Positions 26,568 to 36,426 of a DNA stretch of 64,000 nt are shown one piece after another. Numbering within the stretch: the stretch's first letter is position 1; the number at the start of each line of letters is the position of its first letter. Origin of the DNA: Nitrosomonas sp. PY1 (lineage in GTDB: Bacteria; Pseudomonadota; Gammaproteobacteria; Burkholderiales; Nitrosomonadaceae); NCBI RefSeq assembly GCF_022836435.1, contig NZ_BQXC01000001.1, forward strand, positions 2,120,121 to 2,184,120. Direction: 5' to 3'. The notes under the pieces were generated by a model. It worked only from the letters and a program-made list of their open reading frames with translations, was not told where the DNA came from and did no database searches. A program made the position numbers and the translations under genes.

Positions 26568-26672
26568 ATAACAGTCCACAAATAAATAATCTGATTTTCA
26601 ATAGCTTTAGGAAATGTATCTTTGGATTTTCCGGAAGATTCGCTATTGACCTCAAACCAGGATCTCCTTTAC

Positions 26673-27338
26673 TCATTGTAGTAGATAGTTGATGGAAGAA
26701 GGTAAAGGAGTCAATACTTGAGGTCTATCTGACTCAATACCGTTGATCGAAGAAGGAAGCAGTGTTTCGCGAATTGGCTGTGTATTTGAAGAACTGCTAG
26801 CTTGTGTCAAACTTTTGTTGCGAACAAGCCTTTTCAAAGTAAAAAAAGATTGCTGAGGATTATAATTATAATCAAAAATCAGCATGTTGGAGATTGTCTG
26901 TACTCTGCTGGTGTGAAATGAGTTAAACGAGCCTTTGCCTGCGCTGAAATCTGTCACAATCGAATTCACCAGAATAACCAATTCGTGTCCGTTAAAGTAA
27001 CCCGTAGCATCCAACGATTCAAGTGGCTGTGGTGGAATAGTAAAATCCGGACCCCCCGAAGCAAAATACCCTAAAGCAGCCACGTGATCAATACATACAT
27101 TTCCACTTGAATCAACAAATCTTGGAATACCACCCGTTAAGTTCAAACGATACATTCCTTGACCAAGATCTTCTATTACTTCAAATTTACTCTGGACAGG
27201 TAGCCCTGATGCTGTTACATCGCTATCGTTAGTGACATTAAAACAATCAATTCCATCGTAAACTATCGCTATGGCAAAAACATTACTACAAAAACCATGA
27301 AAAACTGCTAAACAAATCAACATTCGGATTATCTTCAT
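26673..27338 (-). CDS. hypothetical exported protein
   Basis: From ATG 27338, behind GGAGGGTGCTG, a 221-residue protein with a signal peptide ending near VFAIAI. The mature part has Cys pairs (GIDCFNV, VCIDHV) and no domain I recognise. It lies between the beta-helix gene and the lipid operon on the same strand, with 83 bases before the end of the spt-like gene, so co-transcription is possible but unproven. Confidence 0.7.
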   Translation of the reverse strand: MKIIRMLICLAVFHGFCSNVFAIAIVYDGIDCFNVTNDSDVTASGLPVQSKFEVIEDLGQGMYRLNLTGGIPRFVDSSGNVCIDHVAALGYFASGGPDFTIPPQPLESLDATGYFNGHELVILVNSIVTDFSAGKGSFNSFHTSRVQTISNMLIFDYNYNPQQSFFTLKRLVRNKSLTQASSSSNTQPIRETLLPSSINGIESDRPQVLTPLPSSINYLLQ

Positions 27339-27420
27339 GACAGCACCCTCCTGATTAAAAGCTAAACAATTCATTCACGATATTGGAATCGGCAAACTCC
27401 ACTTCATAGAACTTTAAAGA

Positions 27421-28608
27421 CTACGACCTTATTAGCTTGTATAATTTTGCAAATGTATCACCTACATACTTTATTTGCTCCGAAGTGTGTGCAGCATTAA
27501 CGCTACAACGTACCAGAGATTTTCCTTCAGGAGCAGCCGGAGGCAAAATAAGATTCACATAAATGTTGTGCTCCAATAAACTATTCCACATAAGCAACGC
27601 TTGTTGCGGCGTATCTAGGATAGCAGCAATAACTGGCCCTGGATCTGGTCCTAATTGATAACCTGTTTCTTTAAGTTTTGTATAAAGCTGCGTGCAATTT
27701 TTCCATAACTGCGTGCGTAAATGGCTACCTTTGCGTAACAATTCCAAAGCTGCTCGTGTTGAAGCAATAGTTGCTGGTGAAGGCGATGCAGTAAAAATAT
27801 AAGGATGGCTCACGTACCGTAATTGCTCAAGCTGGGGATGATTGCTAACACAAAAACCACCGATACTACATAGGCTTTTACTAAAAGTGCCCGTAATAAA
27901 ATCTACTGCTTTGAGCAGCCCCGTTTTTTCTACCAAACCTTGACCTGTTTCTCCGAGTACACCTAGTGAATGCGCTTCATCAAGGAGTAAAATACAGCGG
28001 TATTTATTCTTCAATTCAATAATTTCAGCCAGAGGCGCCTGGTCGCCCAACATACTATAAATGCCTTCGGCAATAATCAATGTTGTTTCGGCACGCTCTC
28101 CTAATCTACGCAGCCGCTTTTCCATATCGGCAACGTCATTGTGTCGAAAGCGAACAATATCTGCGCCACTCAGTATGCACCCATCATAAATGCTTGCATG
28201 AGAATCGCCATCAATCAGCACGGTATCGCCCGGCCCAACCAAACCCGAAATCGTACCTAGGTTAGCCTGGTAGCCGGTAGTAAATACGATTCCTCCACTA
28301 CACCGATAAAAATCAGCAAATTCCCTTTCCAAGGCTCGATGACCAAAATAACTTCCATTCGCCATCCGAGAGCCCGTAGTCCCAGTACCCTCTTTATCAA
28401 GAGCTTCGTGCGCTGCTTGAATACATTCCGGTGCAAACGTAAGTCCAAGGTAATTATTGGTGCCTAACAATAATACTCGCCGATCACCAATACGAGCCTC
28501 AGTAGCAGAGTATACTTCCTCAATTGGTATGCCAAATGCACCTACACCATCTGGCAGCAAAGACTTTCTTGCCGTTGCTGAGGCATCTAATTTCTCAAGT
28601 AAATTCAT
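27421..28608 (-). CDS. serine palmitoyltransferase-like alpha-oxoamine synthase
   Basis: The PLP-dependent family condenses an amino acid with an acyl thioester. The 395-residue protein has the PLP lysine Lys244 in GTFSKSLCSIGGFC, the ring-stacking His137 in DGDSHASIYDG, and Asp210/His213 in LLLDEAHSLG. The block NHPQLEQLRYVSHPYIFTAS after the lysine resembles soluble bacterial serine palmitoyltransferases more than 8-amino-7-oxononanoate synthase. It abuts the acp gene, sharing one base at the junction. With acp, reductase and acyl-AMP ligase it forms a probable 3-ketosphinganine pathway. BioF or another aminoketone synthase is the main alternative. Confidence 0.82.
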   Translation of the reverse strand: MNLLEKLDASATARKSLLPDGVGAFGIPIEEVYSATEARIGDRRVLLLGTNNYLGLTFAPECIQAAHEALDKEGTGTTGSRMANGSYFGHRALEREFADFYRCSGGIVFTTGYQANLGTISGLVGPGDTVLIDGDSHASIYDGCILSGADIVRFRHNDVADMEKRLRRLGERAETTLIIAEGIYSMLGDQAPLAEIIELKNKYRCILLLDEAHSLGVLGETGQGLVEKTGLLKAVDFITGTFSKSLCSIGGFCVSNHPQLEQLRYVSHPYIFTASPSPATIASTRAALELLRKGSHLRTQLWKNCTQLYTKLKETGYQLGPDPGPVIAAILDTPQQALLMWNSLLEHNIYVNLILPPAAPEGKSLVRCSVNAAHTSEQIKYVGDTFAKLYKLIRS

Positions 28609-28865
28609 TATGATGCGGATTTAATTTTATGAACTAATTCGGCCAATTCATGAACCGTTTGTATATCTGTAAGCGCATTAATCGGAATTGAAATATCAAA
28701 AGCGTCTTCAATTTCCATAATTAAATTCAATAGCTTAATAGAATCTATAGATAATTGTGTGATAAGGTTTGTTTCGGGCGAAATACTCGCTTCGGATGCT
28801 TTAGACAAGTCGGCTAAACGATCACAAAGTAATTGAACTATCTGGTCGTAATCTGCTTCACTCAT
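28608..28865 (-). CDS. dedicated acyl carrier protein
   Basis: An 85-residue acidic protein with the phosphopantetheine site Ser42 in LSIDSIKLLNL. In the Caulobacter sphingolipid locus a special ACP carries the fatty acid to serine palmitoyltransferase. Here it sits between the spt-like and reductase genes on the same strand, which fits that job. It is unlike the housekeeping AcpP in its N-terminal part (SEADYDQIVQLLCDRLADLS). Confidence 0.88.
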   Translation of the reverse strand: MSEADYDQIVQLLCDRLADLSKASEASISPETNLITQLSIDSIKLLNLIMEIEDAFDISIPINALTDIQTVHELAELVHKIKSAS

Positions 28866-28893
28866 ATATTATTTGTAGAATTTTAGATTTTGT

Positions 28894-29805
28894 TTAGATT
28901 ACTTCAGATAATGAATCTTGTAAACGAATACGAGGCCTCCATTCAGGAAGTGCGTGTTGTATGGATGTGTTATCGCACACCCAATTAGTATGCTGCAATT
29001 CATTGACCTTACCAGGCGTCAGCATAGGAGAATACCGCAACAGTTTGGATAAAGCCAAATTCAAAAATGCGATGCCGCGAATCAGTGGATCAGGTATCGA
29101 AATACACCGAACGGGTCGCCTCCATTCACGTTGCACCAAATCCGATAAACTTTGATAATCATATCCAGTAGGGGTACCATCATCAAGCTCAAATATCCCC
29201 CTCACGGGTTTCTCTGAAGACAACCAACATAGCATGGCCGCAACTAAATCTTTTACATGTAGCAACCCGAATCGATTATGTATTCCACTCACTACAGGAA
29301 GTAGACCGCGACGCATCGATTGAAAAAGAGGCTTTAATTCTTTATCGCCGGGGCCATATACAGCAGTAGGGCGAAATACTGTCCAATTCAGTCGATCAGA
29401 GTATTGATACAAAGCCTGTTCCGATAAATATTTGCTCTGTGCATACCAAGATAGCTCCGGTTGCCTGGCGGCTAAAGACGAGATATACAAAAAACGTATG
29501 GATTGGGGCTGCTGAACGATTGCTTCCAGAAGATTTCGTGTACCCTGGATATTGATATCTGAGAACTCCTTGAATGAACCACCCCTAACAGTTGCGGCAC
29601 AATGGATAACAGCAGATACATCACGAACCAAATAATTTAGTGCTACAGAATTACCTAAGTCACCTTGAATCCACTGAATTGATTCATTGCTAGGTTGATA
29701 TTTTCGTCCAAGCGCGCGAACTTTATAACCATCCGCAATGAGTTTTTCCGTTAGATTCTTACCGATGAAACCTGTAGCCCCGGTTACAGCTACAAGTTTC
29801 AACAT
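28894..29805 (-). CDS. NAD-dependent epimerase/reductase, CerR-like
   Basis: An extended short-chain dehydrogenase of 303 residues. The dinucleotide-binding motif VTGATGFIGKNL is at residues 7-18 and the active-site pair Tyr121 and Lys125 lies in WYAQSKYLSEQ. In Caulobacter a protein of this class (CerR) reduces the 3-keto group in ceramide synthesis and is encoded beside spt and acp. The same position here suggests the same step. A sugar-nucleotide epimerase cannot be excluded by motif alone. Confidence 0.78.
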   Translation of the reverse strand: MLKLVAVTGATGFIGKNLTEKLIADGYKVRALGRKYQPSNESIQWIQGDLGNSVALNYLVRDVSAVIHCAATVRGGSFKEFSDINIQGTRNLLEAIVQQPQSIRFLYISSLAARQPELSWYAQSKYLSEQALYQYSDRLNWTVFRPTAVYGPGDKELKPLFQSMRRGLLPVVSGIHNRFGLLHVKDLVAAMLCWLSSEKPVRGIFELDDGTPTGYDYQSLSDLVQREWRRPVRCISIPDPLIRGIAFLNLALSKLLRYSPMLTPGKVNELQHTNWVCDNTSIQHALPEWRPRIRLQDSLSEVI

Positions 29806-29811
29806 TTCTCC

Positions 29812-31632
29812 TTATCTATCGCCAGATTCCACAGCAGATAATTGTTGGCTATTCAAGTTTGTTCTTTGAATATAACCTTGCCTCGCTGCAAAACGCGATA
29901 GCTTTCCTGATGATGTTCTCGGTAAAGTATGAGGAGGCACCAATTCTACTATGCAGTTTACCCCAAACGCCATGTAAACTAACTGCTGCAAGCGAATTGT
30001 CAATGATTGACGTTCAGCAACCGCAGAAAGCCTACATTCAATTACCAATACAATTGTCGTTGCTCCGTCTTCATCACTAACACCAAATGCTGATGCTTCT
30101 CGAGATCTCACCTCCGGTTGTTGCTCCGCGAGTTCCTCAATATCTTGAGCACGTATATTGCGACCATTTACGATAATAACGTCTGTACGCCTTCCAGTGA
30201 TATACAAATCACCTTCAAAGAGAAAACCTATATCGCCGGTATCTAACCAATTACCTAGCTTCAGCGCTTTGTTGGTCTCTTCAGCATTATTGAAATAGCC
30301 CGTCATTACGCTATCGCCATGTACTAAAACACTACCAACCATCATTTCAGGCACTTGTTCACCTGCTTCATTAACTATTCGTACGATATGTCCAGGCAAT
30401 GGTCGACCGCAATTTACAAATTCACTTTGCTTACGCCCTTCTGCTTGTATTCGAATAGCAGTTTTTCTATCAATCAGAGCTTTACTATCTATTTGTATGC
30501 TTCTGCAGCCCTCATTAATTTTCGAAAAAGTTACAGCGAGTGTAGATTCAGCTAAACCATAGCAAGGTAAAAATGCACGCTCACTGAATCCAGCCGACGC
30601 GAACCTCTCAGCAAAATTCCTAAGAATATCAGGCTTAATCATTTCCGCGCCAATTCCCGCTGCTCTCCAGCAACTGAGATCCAAGTCTTTCAAATCAGAA
30701 TCTCTTACTCGCATCGCGCACAGCTTGAGACCAAAAGGTTGACTGAATGCAACCGTACAACGATTACGGCTGATAATCTTCAACCACTGCAGCGGCCGTA
30801 TAGCAAAATCCCTGGTAGCCAAGTAATCCACTGATATTTGCGTTACCATCGGAGCCAAAACTAATCCGACCAACCCCATATCGTGATAAAACGGCAACCA
30901 AGATGCCGAGCGATCATTTGGCTTTATTTCTAAGCCATTTTGAACGATTCCTTGCAAATTACACATTAAAGCCCGCTCAGTGATTACCACTCCACGTGAT
31001 GCGCGTGTGCTCCCAGAGGTAAACTGCAAGTATGCAGTCTCACTCGGATGATTATCTTGAAAATCGACATCCTTAATAGGGAATTCGCTTAATTCTGCTG
31101 GAGTACCTACCCACTGCAAGCCTTCGACATGTTCAGCTGCCTCTTTCAAGAAGCCTACATAGTCAATATTCGCCAAAGCTATACTAGCTTGACCACTTTC
31201 AAGCATACCTCTAAGTTGTTGAACATATATCGCGTGACTACCAAGATTAACAGGAACAGGCATCGCGAATGGAATTAAACCAGCATAGCGACATGCAAAA
31301 AACAACTCAATAAACTCAGGAGAAGTATCGGCAATAATTGCCACTCGTTCGCCGCGAAACAAATTCAAGCCAAATAAACGTTTTGCCAAAACTCGCGCGT
31401 TTTCCCTTAATACACTATAAGGTAAAACTGAACGTAGATTCCCTTTGGCATCGTAAAAGTTATAGCCTGTAATTCCTTTTGCCGCATACTCCAACGCACT
31501 CGTTAATGTATCAAAACCCGCCAATCTTTGAGTTAGCGTATTGAGTGTGGGTGTTATTTGTAATTCGCTTGAAGGCTGAAAATCAAACGCTTGCGTTAGC
31601 GGAGCGTTCAACTTGGTTATTGTCGAACTCAA
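29812..31632 (-). CDS. fatty acyl-AMP ligase / acyl-ACP synthetase
   Basis: A 606-residue adenylate-forming enzyme. It has the phosphate loop LQFTSGSTRASRGV, the LPFYHDMGLVG block typical of FAAL proteins, the DTGDIGFLFEGDLYITGRRT hinge and the C-terminal lysine region LPRTSSGKLSRFAARQGY. FAAL enzymes activate fatty acids as acyl-AMP and load them on an ACP rather than CoA. The TTG start at 31632 is preceded by GGGGAAG. It is the first gene of the four-gene set and lies 6 bases upstream of the reductase gene. Confidence 0.86.
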   Translation of the reverse strand: MSSTITKLNAPLTQAFDFQPSSELQITPTLNTLTQRLAGFDTLTSALEYAAKGITGYNFYDAKGNLRSVLPYSVLRENARVLAKRLFGLNLFRGERVAIIADTSPEFIELFFACRYAGLIPFAMPVPVNLGSHAIYVQQLRGMLESGQASIALANIDYVGFLKEAAEHVEGLQWVGTPAELSEFPIKDVDFQDNHPSETAYLQFTSGSTRASRGVVITERALMCNLQGIVQNGLEIKPNDRSASWLPFYHDMGLVGLVLAPMVTQISVDYLATRDFAIRPLQWLKIISRNRCTVAFSQPFGLKLCAMRVRDSDLKDLDLSCWRAAGIGAEMIKPDILRNFAERFASAGFSERAFLPCYGLAESTLAVTFSKINEGCRSIQIDSKALIDRKTAIRIQAEGRKQSEFVNCGRPLPGHIVRIVNEAGEQVPEMMVGSVLVHGDSVMTGYFNNAEETNKALKLGNWLDTGDIGFLFEGDLYITGRRTDVIIVNGRNIRAQDIEELAEQQPEVRSREASAFGVSDEDGATTIVLVIECRLSAVAERQSLTIRLQQLVYMAFGVNCIVELVPPHTLPRTSSGKLSRFAARQGYIQRTNLNSQQLSAVESGDR

Positions 31633-32099
31633 GATCTTCCCCTCGAAGTAATAGTACTAGTCATTTCGCTTCTTTCATTCAAAAGAGCAGAAAAACGCGG
31701 TCGCGTGTACCAACGCTGATTAATAAATAAAAAATCACATTCTTTTGGCTTGAAATTTATCATTCAAATCCTTACCGCTGACGTTTCTTAATAATATGAA
31801 TATGTCATATTTGACCACACCGCAGCTTATATAAGGTGCTTTTTACTGTCAAGGCAATATTAAAATAGTGTTGCGCACAAACAACAATTTAGGTTCCATA
31901 TCTTGCTCACTTCAACTTATTTGTAACAACGATTATATAAATAATGTTTACCGTTGAGCGTCTTCTAAAGACTCAATAAGCTTCAAACTGGCTATTTCAT
32001 TTACTTTGAGAACTGATCACCATATGTCGTTTTCAAACAAAGCAATAGCTGAAACAAGAAATATACACCGACCTGAATTCTTAGAAGAAACCCGATCAA
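31633..32099. other. AT-rich gap between the lipid operon and the membrane glycosyltransferase-like gene
   Basis: About 470 bases without a plausible gene. It should contain the promoter for the minus-strand fatty acyl-AMP ligase operon and the end of the gene at 32100. No strong hairpin or repeat seen. Confidence 0.45.
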
Positions 32100-33824
32100 T
32101 TACTCGGTAGTTTCATATAAAACAAATGGCGGGATCGATAGCATTTTTTTTAATTTTAGCTCTGCTAAACCAGGGATTTCGTAACCTTCTGCACTAAATA
32201 CATACAACCTCCCTCTATTCTCCTTAAGAAACTGAATATCCGAAGCCGTGAGTGTTGAACAAAAAACAATCGGCTCGAAGTTCGTAGGCACGTATTCTGT
32301 ACAAGGCTCACTATCATTTGGCCTTTTTTCTATCACAAAACTCTCATCACCAGAATTTTTTTTACCAAAATACCGCAACAATTCTACATAGCTTTGTAGC
32401 GAATGCTGCCCGATAGGTGCTCCCGACCAAGTTAAGTACGCTTTGGTATTAAATGCATAAAGATAATCTCCTATTTCCTTCGCTTTTAGAAACTCAATCG
32501 TCCAGCGTTCATACATAGGACGCACAAACAAACCTAGTTTTGAATCGTAAGACTGTTGATTGGGCTGAATGTTGCCTCTTCTGACTAATGAAGTGAATAA
32601 ATACTGTTGAATTTCTGAAGGAAGGTGTGTAACTGCGAAATTACGCACATTTAATATCATAGAATAAGGAATTAGAGCTATCATCAGCGTCACAGAAAGC
32701 GCTAAAACAACTGGCAATATCCGCTTTTGTTTAGTAAATGCTTGAATGATTCGCCTCCACCCTTCCCCAGCAAGAATCAGTAATGGTAATACAATATAAA
32801 ACGCCATACGCGATTGAACTGCGCGCTCACTCAGACTATCGATCAACAAGGGCAATAGTGAAAGCAACAACCAAATCATTGCGAAAAGAATAATAGGCTC
32901 ACGCCACCGCAATGCCCCCACACACGCCCCAACCCAAAGCAATCCACCTGCAATGACGATAGAGAATATGCTTTTTAAGGGCGCCGAAAAAAATACTTCT
33001 TTTGCATCAGATGAAAATTCCAACAACACCTGTGGGTTTACTAAGGGATAGAACCACCACGCATAAACCAAATATAAAAATAACGAAACCAAGCTTGTGG
33101 CAGCAATAACGGATAAAGCATTTAGCCTTTGCATAAATATTAATGTACAAGCTATTAGCACCAAAAATATAACGCCAGGCAATACCGCATCGACACGAAT
33201 AAAAAATAATAAGAACAATAAAACACCCGCACTTGATGCGACGAATAAAGAATCACGTTCAATCGCTTTTAATAGTGCAATAGCGAACAAAACCAATATC
33301 AGGAATGCAGGGGGCTCGCTGACAAAATGCCCTTGAAGGCCACGATAACTATCCGACGCGATATATGTTATTGCTGCAAAAAGATAGCCCACCCACCAAA
33401 ATGAGTTTGCAAAATTCGAATCGAGCGCATTACGCTTGAACAACTTAATAATCTGATGAGAAAGTACAATTGCCAGTGCGATACCCAATGCCATAAAAAC
33501 TCGGTATAACCACTGCATTGCTATTAGCGCAGACTCATTAGCGCCAAACAATCGCGTAATCTCGCTTAATAAAAGAATATGGCCGATACGCATAAAGTAC
33601 CAATGCGCACCATCGCCAGGACCCAAAGGAATATCCTTAGCATATTGATGATAATCAGCTAAAGTATTTGTCTCTGCGGCGCGCTTCGAAAGTTGTAGAT
33701 AAATAGGAGAATCCCAGTGCGTTTCCTCTAGCGGCATTAAATCCGAATGAAAAAATAGTCCTGCCAAAAACACCAGTACTAACACATGAGTCAAACGAAT
33801 CCATTGCAAATAATTTTCAAACAT
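32100..33824 (-). CDS. polytopic membrane protein, GT-C glycosyltransferase-like
   Basis: A 574-residue protein with about 11 hydrophobic segments and a soluble C-terminal part of about 150 residues. An early extracytoplasmic loop carries acidic residues (MPLEETHWDSPIYLQL), and a helix-rich body follows, the design of GT-C enzymes that use lipid-linked sugars (ArnT/PMT type). I see no further diagnostic motif. Its closeness to the lipid operon invites a role in modifying an envelope lipid, which is inference only. Confidence 0.65.
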   Translation of the reverse strand: MFENYLQWIRLTHVLVLVFLAGLFFHSDLMPLEETHWDSPIYLQLSKRAAETNTLADYHQYAKDIPLGPGDGAHWYFMRIGHILLLSEITRLFGANESALIAMQWLYRVFMALGIALAIVLSHQIIKLFKRNALDSNFANSFWWVGYLFAAITYIASDSYRGLQGHFVSEPPAFLILVLFAIALLKAIERDSLFVASSAGVLLFLLFFIRVDAVLPGVIFLVLIACTLIFMQRLNALSVIAATSLVSLFLYLVYAWWFYPLVNPQVLLEFSSDAKEVFFSAPLKSIFSIVIAGGLLWVGACVGALRWREPIILFAMIWLLLSLLPLLIDSLSERAVQSRMAFYIVLPLLILAGEGWRRIIQAFTKQKRILPVVLALSVTLMIALIPYSMILNVRNFAVTHLPSEIQQYLFTSLVRRGNIQPNQQSYDSKLGLFVRPMYERWTIEFLKAKEIGDYLYAFNTKAYLTWSGAPIGQHSLQSYVELLRYFGKKNSGDESFVIEKRPNDSEPCTEYVPTNFEPIVFCSTLTASDIQFLKENRGRLYVFSAEGYEIPGLAELKLKKMLSIPPFVLYETTE

Positions 33825-34115
33825 ATTGTGGAATTAGATATTGAAGAATCGAATAATCATTCGCATCACAGAAAATAATCAACCTGGCAATCACTTAAAT
33901 CTTTTCTTAAGCTACGAAACTTATTCAATCAATCTTGCAGTTACGTATTTGTTATTTCATAACGAATATACACTATCAATCATGATAAAGCTTACATAGC
34001 TATCTTGTTCTATAATTACCCTTACCCAGAAATAACTCTCAATAATGATAGTTAATACAATTTAACTAAGAAATTTAGCGGCTCTCGCATAGCTCTTTTT
34101 TTAAAAGAATACAGT

Positions 34116-36398
34116 GTGAAAACAATTCGATATTACGTCAATAGCAGAGCCAAAAAACTTCTTTTGTCCTCTATTATAGGCATCCTGGGTATATGCCTAT
34201 ACGCATCGCCTCTTGGATCGCTGCTAGAAACAAAATATGGCTTAGATTGGTTGTTCAAAGCACGTGGAGCAATTTCTCCGCCAAGTAACGTTGTTATCGT
34301 ATCCATTGACAAACCCTCTGCGCAACAATTAAACATCGATATTTCCACAAAAGAATGGCCGCGAAATATCTCAAAATGGCCGCGGGACTTGCATGCGCAA
34401 TTAATTAAAAACCTTTCGGAAGCAGGGGCCAGTCTTGTTGTTTTTGATGTAATATTTAATACTCCTAGCGATCAACTCGTGAATGATGAAAAGCTTGCCT
34501 CTGCAATGAAGGAATTTAATAATGTTTTTCTAATTCACAGACTTGATCGGAATGATTGTGAGAATGCTCCCAGCAAACTTCTGCGAAAAAATGTTCGCAT
34601 TGTTGAAGAATGCGCCAATGCGCTTCTACCGCAATTTGCGGCGGCTGCAAAAGCATCCACACCTTTTCTTCTGGCAAGAACACGTCAAACGAGGGACTAC
34701 TGGATTTTTAAGGAAAGCTCTGGAGATGCTCCAACAGCACCGACTATTTTATTACAAGCACTGGCCTTACCGCTGCACAATGATTTTGTTCGATTGATAT
34801 CCGAAGCTGATCCAAGCCTTAAAGAAAATTCCTTTCTAAATACAAATCCGATCGCTTTGCCTTTACATGACTTAGCTTTAGATTTTAGAAATTTATTTAT
34901 TAAAAATAAGCAGTTAACTGAGAATACACAACATGAGTTACATAAAAATTCCTTGCTGAACATTGTTCAGAAACAGCGGATTCAGACTTTACTGAATATC
35001 TATTCTGGCGAGAGCAGGCGATATTTAAATTTTTATGGCCCACCTAGAAGCATCCAAACTATCCCCTATTATCAAGCATTACAAGCCACCAAAAATACAG
35101 ATCCCGATAAGCTTTTCAATAAATTTGATTTTCAGGGAAAAATTGTTTTTGTAGGTTTTTCGGCAGCGACTTATAACGAACAAGATATTGGCAGAGATGA
35201 TTATTACACAGTATTCTCGGATCCAAATGGCTTCAATACCAGCGGTGTCGAAATTATTGCGACAGCTTTTGCGAATTTGTATGAGAACAAATCTATCCAG
35301 TCGTTTCACTATACTGCCAATTTTGCAATACTATTCATATATGGCTTTATGATCAGCATGACATTGCTGTTATCACGTCATCGAGTATCATTTGTTAACA
35401 AAATCATTGCAACTGCTATCGTTATCTCAGTTTATTGGCTTTATGCGTATTCTTTATTTAAAGTGACTGCTACCTGGTTACCACTTCTTACTCCATTGTT
35501 ACAAACAGCGATTGCTTTAATAGCAATTTTATTTTTTAAGCTATTTGATAGCCAACAAAGAGCAAGAGAATTTGAGTTACAGTTAAAAACAATACGTAAT
35601 TTTTTCGGCTCAACATTTCCGAATAGCGCACTCGAAAAAGCGATTGGAAATAATCAAGATGAACAAGGTATCTACGGCTGCTGCCTAAATACCGATATCG
35701 AAAGTTATACAACAATCGCGGAACCACTAGAGCCCAAGCTATTGAGAGAACGGCTAAACGAATATCACGGTCTTCTTAAGGCTCCTATAGTCTCTCAAAA
35801 TGGACATGTCATGGATATGCACGGCGATTCGATGCTCGCTGTCTGGATCGCCAATACTAATGATGACACACAAGCACGAATCAAAGCTTGCCAAGCATCG
35901 CTTGATATCGCCATGGCTATTGAACAATTCAATCACCAATCACACGAACATATGGCTTCAATGCCCACGAGATTTGGACTTCATTTTGGGGAAATGTCTT
36001 TACGAAGAGAGCAAGGTTCTTATAATGTAGTCGGCGATGTTGTTAATACATCGAATCGTATCCAAGACTCAAATAAGCTATTTAAAACACGCATATTGAT
36101 ATCTGGAGAAATCAACAAAGGATTAGATGGTTTTCTTATCCGTCCATTAGGCTTAAATTACTTGCGGGGTCGGATGCATCCTATAGGTCTTTACGAATTG
36201 ATCAATTACAAACATTTAGCAACCTCCGATCAATTATTATTATGTGAAATCTTCAAAGAAGCCTTCATGCATTATGAATCACAGAATTGGAGCTTAGCAA
36301 AACAGTATTTTTCAGAAACATTAAAAGCTTTTCCACACGATGGACCAGCACAATATTTTATAAAGAACTGCCAAACTCAACTCTCTTCCAAGGGGTAA
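34116..36398 (+). CDS. CHASE2 adenylate/guanylate cyclase
   Basis: The 760-residue protein starts at GTG. An N-terminal membrane segment is followed by a long periplasmic CHASE2 sensor (about 40-400; VVIVSIDKPSAQQL and VVFDVIFNTPSD), then three membrane segments (about 405-480) and a class III cyclase domain (about 515-700). Both metal-binding aspartates are present (NTDIESYTTI near 525 and HGDSMLAVW near 570), as is VVGDVVNTSNRI. A TPR-like tail ends the protein. It would make cAMP or cGMP in response to an external signal. A Crp-type pseudogene at 12384 is the only Crp-like protein in the window. Confidence 0.9.
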   Translation: MKTIRYYVNSRAKKLLLSSIIGILGICLYASPLGSLLETKYGLDWLFKARGAISPPSNVVIVSIDKPSAQQLNIDISTKEWPRNISKWPRDLHAQLIKNLSEAGASLVVFDVIFNTPSDQLVNDEKLASAMKEFNNVFLIHRLDRNDCENAPSKLLRKNVRIVEECANALLPQFAAAAKASTPFLLARTRQTRDYWIFKESSGDAPTAPTILLQALALPLHNDFVRLISEADPSLKENSFLNTNPIALPLHDLALDFRNLFIKNKQLTENTQHELHKNSLLNIVQKQRIQTLLNIYSGESRRYLNFYGPPRSIQTIPYYQALQATKNTDPDKLFNKFDFQGKIVFVGFSAATYNEQDIGRDDYYTVFSDPNGFNTSGVEIIATAFANLYENKSIQSFHYTANFAILFIYGFMISMTLLLSRHRVSFVNKIIATAIVISVYWLYAYSLFKVTATWLPLLTPLLQTAIALIAILFFKLFDSQQRAREFELQLKTIRNFFGSTFPNSALEKAIGNNQDEQGIYGCCLNTDIESYTTIAEPLEPKLLRERLNEYHGLLKAPIVSQNGHVMDMHGDSMLAVWIANTNDDTQARIKACQASLDIAMAIEQFNHQSHEHMASMPTRFGLHFGEMSLRREQGSYNVVGDVVNTSNRIQDSNKLFKTRILISGEINKGLDGFLIRPLGLNYLRGRMHPIGLYELINYKHLATSDQLLLCEIFKEAFMHYESQNWSLAKQYFSETLKAFPHDGPAQYFIKNCQTQLSSKG

Positions 36399-36426
36399 CG
36401 TTATCCTTGGAAAACCATCCTTAAAT

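Noticed and set aside
36387..36412. Hairpin TTCCAAGG/CCTTGGAA at the end of the cyclase gene
   Set aside because: It overlaps the stop codon and has no T-run, so it was not listed as a terminator.
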